Source of the DNA: Chloroflexota bacterium | GTDB taxonomy: Bacteria > Chloroflexota > Limnocylindria > Limnocylindrales > CSP1-4 | Reading direction: 5' to 3' | DNA: 11,810 nucleotides | Assembly: GCA_017860675.1 (NCBI GenBank) | Contig: JAGDMV010000041.1 | Location: 1-11,810 of the forward strand | Position numbers and translations under genes: made by a program | Notes under the pieces: generated by a model | What the model saw: only the letters and a program-made list of their open reading frames with translations | Told to the model about the DNA's origin: nothing | The model's database searches: none | Part shown: piece after piece, positions 5,573 through 11,810 of the stretch | Layout: every line of letters begins with the position of its first letter | How positions within the stretch are numbered: the first letter of the stretch is position 1

Positions 5573-7402
5573 CTACTCCACCGTCACCGACTTGGCCAGG
5601 TTGCGCGGCTGGTCGACGTCGGTGCCACGGGCCAGCGCCACCCCGTAGGCGAACAGCTGGAGGGGCACGATCGCCAGCACCGCGCCAAGGATCTCGTGGG
5701 TGTCGGGCACGAGGACGACATCGTCGGCGAAGCGCCCGATCTGCTCGTCGCCCTCGCTGGCCACGGCGATCACGCGGGCGTCGCGGGCCCGCCCCTCCAT
5801 CACGTTGCTGATCAGCTTGTCGTAGACCGTCGAGCGGGTGGCCACGGCCACCAGCGGGCAGTCCGCGTCGAGGAGCGAGATCGGGCCGTGCTTGAGCTCG
5901 CCGGCGGGGTAGCCCTCGGCATGAACGTAGCTGATCTCCTTCAGCTTGAGCGCGCCCTCGAGGGCCGTCGGGAAGGTCGTTCCCCGGCCGACGAACATGA
6001 ACCCCCGCGAGCCAGCGTAGCGGCCGGCCATGCCAGCCACGCCCACGCTCAGGTCGAGAGCTCGCTGGGCCGCGGCCGGCAGCGCGAGGAGCGAGCGGCC
6101 GAGGGCTGTCTCCTCCTCGACCCCCAGGCTGCCCCGCTCGCGGGCGATGGCGGCCGCCAGCATCACCAGCGTGGCCACCTGGGTGGTGAAGGTCTTGCTG
6201 GCCGCTACGGCGATCTCCGGTCCGGCCTGGAGGAAGAGGACGGCCTCCGCCTCGCGGGTGATCGCCGATCCGACGGTGTTCGTCACGGCCACGATCGGGC
6301 AGCCCTGCTCGCGTGCGTAGCGGGTGGGGGCGATCGTGTCGGCGGTCTCGCCCGACTGGCTGACGGCGATCACCAGCGTCGTCGGGTCGAGGGGCGGCGG
6401 GCTGTAGCGGAACTCCGAGCCGACGGTCGCCCGGGCCGGCAGCCCGGTCCACGCCTGGAGCGCGGCCGCCCCGACGAGCGAGGCGTGGTAGGCCGTCCCG
6501 CAGGCGACGAGCTCCACCCGACTCAGCGCGGCCAGGCGCGGTGCCACCGGGCCGAGCTCCTCGACCCGGATGCGCCCGTCACGGCGCACGCGGCCCGAGA
6601 TGCACTGGCGCAGCGCCTGGGGCTGCTCGTGGATCTCCTTGAGCATGAAGTGCGCGTAGCCACCCTTCTCGGCCGCCTCGGGCGTCCAGTCGATCCGGCT
6701 GACCGGCCGCTCGCGCGGGCCGCCGTCCGGGCCGGTCACGGTCACGCCCCATGGCCGGAGGTCGGCCAGGTCGCCCTCCTCGAGGAAGATCACCCGGTTG
6801 GTGTGCTCGAGGATGGCGGCCACGTCGGAGGCCAGGAACGTCTCCCCTTCGCCGATCCCGACCACGAGCGGGACGTTCATCCGGCTGCCGACCAGGCGAT
6901 CCGGCTCGGCGCGGTGCATGACGGCGATGGCATACGCGCCGTGGGCAGCCCCGAGCGCGGAGCGGACCGCCGCGGCCAGGTCTCCCGCGTAGGCCTCCTC
7001 GACGAGGTGGGCGAGGGCCTCGGTGTCGGTCTCGGACACGAGGACATGGCCCCGGGCGACCAGCCCGTCCCGCAGCTCGCGGAAGTTCTCGATGATCCCG
7101 TTGTGGACCACCGTGATCGCCCCGCTGCAGTCCACGTGCGGGTGGGCGTTGCGGTCGTCGGGCCGGCCGTGGGTCGCCCAGCGCGTGTGGGCCAGGCCGA
7201 TCCCGGCATGCGGTGTCCGGCCGTTCAGGGCCGAGCGGAGGTTGGCCAGCTTGCCGGCCCGCTTCTCGACGAAGAGCTCGCCGTCGTCGGCCACCAGGGC
7301 GATGCCGGCCGAGTCGTAGCCCCGGTACTCGAGGTGACGCAGCCCCTCGAGCAGGATCGGCCCCGCGTCGCGCGGGCCCGTGTAGCCGACGATCCCGCAC
7401 AT
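5573..7402 (-). CDS. glmS: glutamine-fructose-6-phosphate aminotransferase (isomerizing)
   Basis: 609 residues, the same length as the E. coli enzyme. GlmS makes glucosamine-6-phosphate from fructose-6-phosphate and glutamine, the entry step to UDP-GlcNAc and peptidoglycan. The chain begins MCGIVGYTG, with Cys2 as the glutaminase nucleophile after Met removal, which fixes the start at 7402 and rules out the in-frame ATG at 7426. The glutaminase domain (2 to about 225) contains the HTRWATHG loop. Two SIS sugar-isomerase domains follow; the first shows the phosphate-binding SQSGETADT. The C-terminus is PRNLAKSVTVE, whose Lys reacts with the sugar in E. coli GlmS. GGGAGG lies 12 nt upstream (7415-7420), a slightly long spacing. 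It lies downstream of cdaR after a 145-nt gap that carries its own -10-like element and a foldable leader. Confidence 0.98.
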   Translation of the reverse strand: MCGIVGYTGPRDAGPILLEGLRHLEYRGYDSAGIALVADDGELFVEKRAGKLANLRSALNGRTPHAGIGLAHTRWATHGRPDDRNAHPHVDCSGAITVVHNGIIENFRELRDGLVARGHVLVSETDTEALAHLVEEAYAGDLAAAVRSALGAAHGAYAIAVMHRAEPDRLVGSRMNVPLVVGIGEGETFLASDVAAILEHTNRVIFLEEGDLADLRPWGVTVTGPDGGPRERPVSRIDWTPEAAEKGGYAHFMLKEIHEQPQALRQCISGRVRRDGRIRVEELGPVAPRLAALSRVELVACGTAYHASLVGAAALQAWTGLPARATVGSEFRYSPPPLDPTTLVIAVSQSGETADTIAPTRYAREQGCPIVAVTNTVGSAITREAEAVLFLQAGPEIAVAASKTFTTQVATLVMLAAAIARERGSLGVEEETALGRSLLALPAAAQRALDLSVGVAGMAGRYAGSRGFMFVGRGTTFPTALEGALKLKEISYVHAEGYPAGELKHGPISLLDADCPLVAVATRSTVYDKLISNVMEGRARDARVIAVASEGDEQIGRFADDVVLVPDTHEILGAVLAIVPLQLFAYGVALARGTDVDQPRNLAKSVTVE

Positions 7403-7490
7403 CTGCTGCGGCAGCCTCCCGTCCACTTCCCGGCCGCGACCCGGCCGGCACGGCCCGATCTGAGAATGCGATCGACGCGGCCGGACCGCT
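7403..7490 (-). promoter_or_regulatory. structured 5' leader of glmS
   Basis: Between the putative -10 element and the ATG the minus strand can form competing stems. A 9-bp perfect pairing joins 7476-7484 (CCGGCCGCG) with 7430-7438 (CGCGGCCGG). Alternatively, the first arm plus CGATC can pair with GATCGGGCCG just downstream, leaving a second hairpin CCGGCC/GGCCGG (7443-7448 with 7430-7435, 7-nt loop) a few bases before GGGAGG at 7415-7420. The two folds exclude each other. This could be an attenuator or translation switch, but such GC-rich DNA yields stems easily. It does not match the conserved core of the glmS ribozyme. Confidence 0.25.
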
Positions 7491-7496
7491 AGTGTA
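7491..7496 (-). promoter_or_regulatory. -10-like TACACT before glmS
   Basis: TACACT on the minus strand, 88 nt before the glmS ATG, in the 145-nt gap after cdaR. It is identical to the elements before cdaA and the macro-domain gene. No convincing -35 box is seen. It suggests that glmS-acpS-nnrD can be transcribed apart from cdaA-cdaR. Confidence 0.4.
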
Positions 7497-7547
7497 GGCG
7501 CTCAGCGGCGCGACTCGCGACCCGGGCCGCCCGTTCGAGCGCGGTCG

Positions 7548-8855
7548 CTATGGCGCGGGTGTCGGGCTCGGGCTGGGCTCGGGCGTTGGCGTCGGCGTCG
7601 GCGGCGCGGTCGGGGCAGGGGTCGGCTCGGGCGTCGGCGTCGGCGGCGCGTCGACCCTGACCTCGACCTCGGCCGGGGCGACGGTGACGAGGCGGACGCC
7701 CTGCGGCAGGGCAACCGACACCGGCAGGATCACCGTTCCCGGCCCCACGCCGGCCACGTCGACGGTGGCGACGATCCGGGCCGGGTCGAGCGCGTCGAGT
7801 TCGGCCAGCGTGCCGCCCACCGTCACCACCACCCGGTCGGCGCCGAGCGCATAGCGCAGGCCGGGGTCCGCGCCGGCCAGGTTGACCCCGACCTCGAAGG
7901 ATCGCGAGCCCGAGAGCGGGCTGATCTCCACCTCGACCCGGATCTGCTCGACGTCGAGCGTCTCCACCCCGGGCGGCAGCTCCAGCACCGCCTCGGTGAC
8001 GACGTTCTCGCGGGCGCCGCTGATCGAGATTGGCTCGGTGTCGACCTTGACCAGCGCATCGAGCAGGCTCGCCTCGCCGCCGACCGTCACCACCGCCGGG
8101 ACGGCGGTGACCCTGCTGATCTCGAAACCGTCGGCCGGCGTCCCGGTCACGACCGCGTTGACCGGGACGGCCCGGGTGGAGAGCTGGCTGCCTACCTGGA
8201 TGGTGACCCGCACCGAGGTCGGCGACAGCTCCACCGAGGACACGACCGCCCCCGATGCATCCACCGGGACGAGATCGACCAGCTCGTTGACGTCGACGCC
8301 GGTGGACGGGATGGCGACCCGGGCCTCGGCGGCCGCGACCAGGCGGACGAACGACTCGGGGCCGGAAGCGGTGACGGTGTCGGTCGAGACGACCGGCTCC
8401 CGGATCTCGAGGCCGGGCGGCACGGCCCCGCGGTCGACGCGGACAGCGACCTCCTTGGTCACCAGCGGGTCGAGCGCGACCTGGATGCGGGAAGGCTGGA
8501 AGTCGACGACCTGGACCACGGACGGGTCAGTCGCCTGGACCCGGACCGGGACCGAGACCGGCGGCGCGCCCGGCCGGCTCTCGACACCGGCCAGGTCGAT
8601 CGTGGCCGAGAAGCTGGCCGCGGTCACCCGCGGTGCCCCGGACCCCAGCACCAGGTAGCGGACGGTGGTGACGTCGGGCAGGTCGCCCATCACGTACGCG
8701 TCGGATGGCGGGTTGAGGACGGTGATCGGGACCCGCCCCTGGAACGTCTCGATGCTCGCCGACAGGATCAGGCCGCCGTAGAGGAGGATGGCCAGCACGA
8801 TCGCCGCCAGCTTGAGCGGCCAGTTGTGGACGACGAGTCCGACGAGGCGGGCCAC
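7548..8855 (-). CDS. cdaR: YbbR-domain membrane protein, CdaA regulator
   Basis: 435 residues. CdaR is a membrane-anchored extracytoplasmic protein that binds CdaA and modulates c-di-AMP synthesis. The N-terminus has HNWPLKLAA (10-18) leading into one transmembrane helix (about 13-32), typical of YbbR proteins. The rest splits by length and repeated pattern into about four YbbR repeats of 80-90 residues, each ending in strands like SVRVTIQV or AEVEVRV. The last 32 residues are a Pro/Thr/Glu/Ser tail. The GTG start at 8855 lies 6 nt after the cdaA stop, with no strong ribosome binding site, so it is probably coupled to cdaA. Conserved adjacency to cdaA makes the assignment firm although YbbR sequences diverge. 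Confidence 0.9.
   Translation of the reverse strand: MARLVGLVVHNWPLKLAAIVLAILLYGGLILSASIETFQGRVPITVLNPPSDAYVMGDLPDVTTVRYLVLGSGAPRVTAASFSATIDLAGVESRPGAPPVSVPVRVQATDPSVVQVVDFQPSRIQVALDPLVTKEVAVRVDRGAVPPGLEIREPVVSTDTVTASGPESFVRLVAAAEARVAIPSTGVDVNELVDLVPVDASGAVVSSVELSPTSVRVTIQVGSQLSTRAVPVNAVVTGTPADGFEISRVTAVPAVVTVGGEASLLDALVKVDTEPISISGARENVVTEAVLELPPGVETLDVEQIRVEVEISPLSGSRSFEVGVNLAGADPGLRYALGADRVVVTVGGTLAELDALDPARIVATVDVAGVGPGTVILPVSVALPQGVRLVTVAPAEVEVRVDAPPTPTPEPTPAPTAPPTPTPTPEPSPSPTPAP
7551..7646 (-). repeat. Pro-Thr-rich low-complexity repeat at the CdaR C-terminus
   Basis: The last 32 codons of cdaR alternate proline with Thr, Glu, Ser or Ala (for example PTPTPEPTPAPTAPP). The DNA is built of GTCGGC/GGCGTC units, with one longer segment present twice. 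Such Pro-Thr tails on secreted proteins often span or attach to the cell envelope. The array is prone to length change by slippage. Confidence 0.8.
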
Positions 8856-8861
8856 GGCTCG

Positions 8862-9824
8862 TCAGCGGCCGGCGCCGGCCCGGGCCGGCGGCGGCTCGTC
8901 GGGGCCGGGCGGCGGCGCGGGCGACGGGATCTCGGCCTGGTCCCCCCCGCCCCTCCCGGAGCCGCTGCGCACCACTCGCCGCAGGTCGGCGAGGGCGGCC
9001 CGGCGCAGCGAGCCGGGCCGCGCCCGCAGGCCGGATGAGCCGGCTGCCGCGGGCAGCAGGAGATCGGCCAGCAGCCGGGCGAGATGCGCCTCGTCGAGTC
9101 CGCGGCGGATCCGGGCCCGCTCCACGAGGCTCATGCCGCCGGTCTCCTCGGACACGACCACGACGATCGCGTCGGTCTGCTCGGTGATCCCCAGGGCGGC
9201 ACGGTGACGGGTCCCGAACCGCTCCGCCTGGAGGGTCGTCTCTGCCAGGGGCAACAGCGCGCCCGCGGCCAGGATCGTGTCGCCGCGGACGATGACAGCC
9301 CCGTCGTGGAGTGCGCCGCGCGGGGCGAACAGCGCCTCGAGGAGGTCCGCCGACAGCTCCGCGTGCATCATCACCCCGGTCTCGGCGATCTCCTCGAGGC
9401 CCGTGTCACGCTCGAGCACGATCAGCGCCCCGGCCTGGGCCGCCGAGAGGTTGGCGGCCGCACGGGCCACGGCCGCGGCGGTCCGCTCGGCCGGCCGCGC
9501 GTCGGAGGGGTTGACCAGCCAGGCGAGCGACCCCACCCGGCCGAGCCGGTCGAGGGCGCGACGGAGCTCGGGCTGGAAGATCACGACGAGGGCGAACAGC
9601 CCGACGACCGCGCCGGCCTGCATCAGCTGGGTGAGGAGCCGGAAGCCCAGCAGCTGGGCCAGGGCGTAGACCACGAGCAGGACGCTGACCCCGATCACGA
9701 GCCGGACGGCGCGCGTCCCGCGGATCAGATTGAACAGCCAGTAGATCACGAAGGCCGTGATCGCGATATCGAGGAGCGTGGTCAGCCGGACCTGGCTGGC
9801 GATCGATTCGACGAGGCCCGACAT
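8862..9824 (-). CDS. cdaA: membrane diadenylate cyclase (c-di-AMP synthase)
   Basis: 320 residues. CdaA joins two ATP molecules into c-di-AMP, which controls potassium and osmolyte balance and wall homeostasis. Three transmembrane helices lie at about 17-34, 39-59 and 66-83, ending in the family motif FQPELRRAL (83-91). The DAC domain follows with GALIVLER (132-139), the catalytic HDGA (173-176), GTRHRAALG (204-212) and VSEETG. After about residue 255 comes a 65-residue Arg/Pro/Gly-rich tail not typical of the family. The ATG at 9824 begins MSGLVESI just before the first helix; an in-frame ATG at 9872 adds 16 residues of low value and lies upstream of the likely -10 element. First gene of the cdaA-cdaR pair. 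Confidence 0.97.
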   Translation of the reverse strand: MSGLVESIASQVRLTTLLDIAITAFVIYWLFNLIRGTRAVRLVIGVSVLLVVYALAQLLGFRLLTQLMQAGAVVGLFALVVIFQPELRRALDRLGRVGSLAWLVNPSDARPAERTAAAVARAAANLSAAQAGALIVLERDTGLEEIAETGVMMHAELSADLLEALFAPRGALHDGAVIVRGDTILAAGALLPLAETTLQAERFGTRHRAALGITEQTDAIVVVVSEETGGMSLVERARIRRGLDEAHLARLLADLLLPAAAGSSGLRARPGSLRRAALADLRRVVRSGSGRGGGDQAEIPSPAPPPGPDEPPPARAGAGR

Positions 9825-9834
9825 CTCGAGGCCG

Positions 9835-9840
9835 AGTGTA
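9835..9840 (-). promoter_or_regulatory. -10-like TACACT before cdaA
   Basis: TACACT on the minus strand lies only 10 nt before the cdaA ATG at 9824, in the 78-nt gap after the TPR gene. If it is the -10 element, the mRNA would start within a few bases of the ATG, giving a leaderless or near-leaderless transcript; no Shine-Dalgarno sequence is visible, which agrees. The -35 region shows no good match. Confidence 0.42.
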
Positions 9841-9902
9841 GCACCGGCCGCCGGCGGTCCTGCCCGCGCCACGGGACCGGGAACGACCCGGCGCCCCCGG
9901 GG

Positions 9903-10859
9903 TCAGCCGCGGCCGGGCGCCGTGCCAGGCGCCGTCCCGGCCGATTCGCCGGTGCCCAGGATCCGGGCCGCCGCCTCGTGGTCGCCCTCGAGCTCCGCCA
10001 GCCGCGCCAGGTGGCGCAGCTTCTCGGCCGCGATCGCGGTCCAGCCCCGGTCCGCCTGCAGCTCGGCCAGCATGAGGTGGAGCTCCCGGTCGTCCGGCGC
10101 CAGCCGCTGCAGCCGGAGCAGGACGTCGATGGCCGCCACGACATGGCCCGTCGAGCGGTAGGCATGGGCGGCCGCCATGGCCGCCTCACGCGCGCCGGCG
10201 ACGTCGGCCCGCTCCGCGGCTGCGTCGGCCTCGGCGGCCAGGGCCTCGCCATCGGGCGGTGCGGGAGGGGCGGCAGCGTCGGCCTCGCCCTCGGCGGGCC
10301 ACCCGCCGCCGGTCACCGCCGGCTCGATCGCGCCCGGCTCCACCTCCCCGGTGCCGGCGGGCTCATCCTCGAGCAGCCCGCGGGCGCGCTCGAGCGCCTG
10401 CTCCGCCTCGGCCTCTCCGGACGCGGAGCGGACCTGCTCGACGAGCCCCCTGTACCGGTCGCGCCGATCTTCGGTCACCTCGATCTCGAGCGCCCGGCGG
10501 AGCGCGTCGCAGGCGTCGCCCGGTCGCCCGCTCGCCGCCCGGAGGTCCGCCAGCCGGTCGTAGGCGCTGGCCGCCTCGGCCGGACGCCGGAGCACGACCA
10601 GCGCCTGGGCGCGCCCGTGGGTCGCCTCGTCGTCATCAGGCTCGAGCTCGAGGGCCGCGTCGAAGGCGGTCAGGGCCGCGACCGGCTCGCCGAGGCGGAG
10701 ACAGACGGCACCGAGCGATCGGCGCGGGACAGCTCGGTCTGGACCGAGCTCGATCGCCTCGCGGTAGGCGGCGGCGGCCTCCTCGAGCCGGCCCCTGGCC
10801 AGGGCGACGTGGCCAGCCTGCAGCGCGGCCCGGTAGCGCTCGACGAGAGACTGGTTCAT
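9903..10859 (-). CDS. tetratricopeptide-repeat protein
   Basis: 318 residues with no signal peptide or membrane segment. Residues 9-110 contain about three TPR units with the usual small-residue and Pro/Asp spacing (for example RLEEAAAAYREAIELGPD, then EPVAALTAFDAALELEPD). A low-complexity Ala/Gly/Pro/Glu linker (about 160-210) separates these from a C-terminal helical part with at least one more unit (HVVAAIDVLLRLQRLAPDD). TPRs form protein-binding superhelices; the partner is unknown. It is transcribed between rpsI and cdaA, but the sequence gives no functional tie to either. The ATG at 10859 is preceded by a -10-like CATACT at only 7 nt, with no ribosome binding site between, suggesting a leaderless message. 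Confidence 0.88.
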   Translation of the reverse strand: MNQSLVERYRAALQAGHVALARGRLEEAAAAYREAIELGPDRAVPRRSLGAVCLRLGEPVAALTAFDAALELEPDDDEATHGRAQALVVLRRPAEAASAYDRLADLRAASGRPGDACDALRRALEIEVTEDRRDRYRGLVEQVRSASGEAEAEQALERARGLLEDEPAGTGEVEPGAIEPAVTGGGWPAEGEADAAAPPAPPDGEALAAEADAAAERADVAGAREAAMAAAHAYRSTGHVVAAIDVLLRLQRLAPDDRELHLMLAELQADRGWTAIAAEKLRHLARLAELEGDHEAAARILGTGESAGTAPGTAPGRG

Positions 10860-10866
10860 GGCGGCC

Positions 10867-10872
10867 AGTATG
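10867..10872 (-). promoter_or_regulatory. -10-like CATACT before the TPR gene
   Basis: CATACT on the minus strand matches TATAAT at four of six bases and ends 7 nt before the ATG at 10859. In a leaderless promoter the -10 box sits at just this distance from the first base of the start codon. The surrounding gap (10860-10998) is otherwise very GC-rich. Confidence 0.35.
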
Positions 10873-10982
10873 CGCCCAGCCGGGCGAGGGACGGCAGGCG
10901 AGCGCGGCGGACAGCGTCGCGAGGACGCAGCCTTTGGCCGGCGCCCGCCCGGGGCCGCCCGGCCCGCGGTGACTCCGCGCGA

Positions 10983-10997
10983 GGCCGCCCGGCGGCC
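10983..10997 (-). terminator. GC hairpin just after rpsI
   Basis: One base after the rpsI stop codon, GGCCGCCGGGCGGCC can form a 6-bp all-GC stem with a 3-nt loop. There is no T-run behind it, so it is not a classic intrinsic terminator. It could slow polymerase or protect the 3' end of the ribosomal protein mRNA, or be chance. Confidence 0.25.
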
Positions 10998-10998
10998 G

Positions 10999-11397
10999 TC
11001 AGCGCTTCGTGTACTGCGGCGCCTTGCGGGCCCGCTTGAGGCCGTACTTCTTGCGCTCCTTCATCCGCGGGTCGCGGGTCAGGAGGCCGGCCTGGCGAAG
11101 CGGGATCCTGTTCCCCTCGGGATCGACCTGGAGCAGGGCGCGGGCGATGCCGTGGCGGATCGCGCCGGCCTGGCCGGTCACGCCCCCGCCCGCCACCTTC
11201 ACCATCGCGTTGTAGCGACCCTCGGTCCCGGTCACCCGGAAGGGAAGGCGGATGTCGCCCTCGGCAACCGCGTTGCCGAAGTGCTGGTCGAGCGTCCGGC
11301 CGTTGACGACGATCTCGCCCTCGCCCGGCATGAGGCGGACCCGGGCGACCGCGGTCTTGCGGCGGCCGGTCCCGTAGAAGTGCGGCGCGGTGGTCAT
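10999..11397 (-). CDS. rpsI: 30S ribosomal protein S9
   Basis: 132 residues, full length for bacterial S9. It binds the head of 16S rRNA, and its C-terminal tail reaches the P-site tRNA. Visible hallmarks are YGTGRRKTAVARVRL (8-22), the central GGGVTGQAGAIRHGIARAL (90-108) and the basic C-terminus KAPQYTKR ending in Arg. AGGAG lies 6 nt before the ATG. It lies 13 nt after rplM, the standard L13-S9 transcription unit, so the two should be made in equal amounts. Confidence 0.99.
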   Translation of the reverse strand: MTTAPHFYGTGRRKTAVARVRLMPGEGEIVVNGRTLDQHFGNAVAEGDIRLPFRVTGTEGRYNAMVKVAGGGVTGQAGAIRHGIARALLQVDPEGNRIPLRQAGLLTRDPRMKERKKYGLKRARKAPQYTKR

Positions 11398-11403
11398 CGG
11401 GTG

Positions 11404-11408
11404 CTCCT
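11404..11408 (-). promoter_or_regulatory. ribosome binding site of rpsI
   Basis: AGGAG 6 nt before the rpsI ATG, in the 13-nt gap after rplM. It is a strong canonical site, in contrast to the TPR and cdaA genes, which lack one. Confidence 0.7.
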
Positions 11409-11410
11409 CG

Positions 11411-11810
11411 TCAGGCGAGCGGCTCCGGCCGCTGCGCCTGGTGGGGGTGATCGGGGCCGGCGTAGATCTTGAGCTTGCGGAGCTGCTGGGCCCCCAACCG
11501 GTTCCGCGGCAGCATGCCCTTCACGGCCCGCCGGATCACCTCCTCGGGACGGCGGGCGAGCAGGTGGCCGAGCGTCTCCTGCTTGAACCCCTGGGGGTAG
11601 CCGCTGTGGCGGCGGTACAGCTTCGAGTCGAGCTTGTCGCCGGTGACCGCGATCCGGGCGGCGTTGAGCACGATCACGTGGTCGCCGGAATCGAGGTTGG
11701 GCGAGTACTCGGGCTTGTGCTTGCCCTCGAGGACGCGGGCGATCCGCGACGCGAGCCGGCCGAGCGTCTCGTCCGTCGCGTCGACGACGTACCAGCGTCG
11801 CTCGATCTCC
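11411..11810 (-). CDS. rplM: 50S ribosomal protein L13 (5' end beyond the window)
   Basis: 132 codons are present, and the frame enters from the right edge in phase with the first complete codon at 11809. L13 is an early-assembly 23S rRNA-binding protein. The visible chain begins EIERRWYVVDATDETLGRLA, which aligns with roughly residue 12-15 of typical L13. It continues with GKHKPEYSPNLDSGDHVIVLNA, KGMLPRNRLG and KLKIYAGPDHPHQAQRPEPL, all family hallmarks. About a dozen N-terminal residues, the start codon and the promoter lie outside the window. An internal GTG at 11677 is not the start, because the conserved N-terminal part lies upstream of it. Confidence 0.98.
   Translation of the reverse strand, partial: EIERRWYVVDATDETLGRLASRIARVLEGKHKPEYSPNLDSGDHVIVLNAARIAVTGDKLDSKLYRRHSGYPQGFKQETLGHLLARRPEEVIRRAVKGMLPRNRLGAQQLRKLKIYAGPDHPHQAQRPEPLA

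Noticed and set aside
4944..6452. A 502-codon minus-strand frame that could be read as one large protein ending in AcpS
   Set aside because: Everything upstream of about 5564 is out-of-frame glmS sequence without a domain; only the acpS part is real, and it has a GTG start just after the glmS stop.
7403..7510. glmS ribozyme, prompted by AGCGCC and GGGAAGTGGACGGGAGG upstream of glmS
   Set aside because: The conserved pseudoknot core segments of the ribozyme are missing, and the spacing between the two resemblances does not fit. The AGCGCC also overlaps the putative promoter.
7551..7646. Possible CRISPR or tandem non-coding repeat
   Set aside because: The repeat units are short, irregular and codon-phased, and they encode the Pro-Thr tail of CdaR.

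Overview
This is a very GC-rich bacterial chromosome segment in which every convincing gene lies on the minus strand, so transcription runs from right to left. Ribosomal proteins, a c-di-AMP synthase module, amino-sugar and acyl-carrier enzymes and a MutL-like gene pair sit together, with GTG starts and 4-nt gene overlaps. This suits a free-living, high-GC lineage; I favour Chloroflexota, because I recall a similar MutL-like gene plus partner from Thermomicrobia-type genomes. That assignment is inference: no rRNA or other decisive marker is present. I see no tRNA, rRNA, CRISPR array, insertion sequence or phage gene.

Right end (about 10.9-11.8 kb): rplM (L13, N-terminus beyond the window edge) and rpsI (S9), the usual pair. 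Next (9.8-10.9 kb) is a TPR protein. From 9.8 to 3.9 kb come cdaA (diadenylate cyclase), cdaR (YbbR-domain membrane partner), glmS (glucosamine-6-phosphate synthase), acpS (holo-ACP synthase with an unusual C-terminal tail) and nnrD (ADP-dependent NAD(P)H-hydrate dehydratase). These link c-di-AMP signalling to supply of the cell-wall precursor glucosamine-6-phosphate; glmM, the usual third gene of the cdaA-cdaR cluster in Firmicutes, is not here.

Left part (3.7-0.2 kb): a compact four-gene operon joined by three 4-nt start/stop overlaps (ATGA, GTGA, ATGA). It encodes a macro-domain protein, an unrecognised 96-residue protein, a 547-residue ASKHA-fold protein resembling the MutL/GlmL family, and a 340-residue barrel-like protein. 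No B12-dependent mutase is visible. This is the least explained and most interesting part of the window.

Regulation: the hexamer TACACT occurs three times that I can find, each time in an intergenic gap on the coding strand (before the macro-domain gene, glmS and cdaA). A related CATACT lies 7 nt before the TPR start codon. I read these as -10-like promoter elements, some placed so close to the start codon that the transcripts could be leaderless or nearly so. The glmS leader can fold into alternative GC-rich stems.
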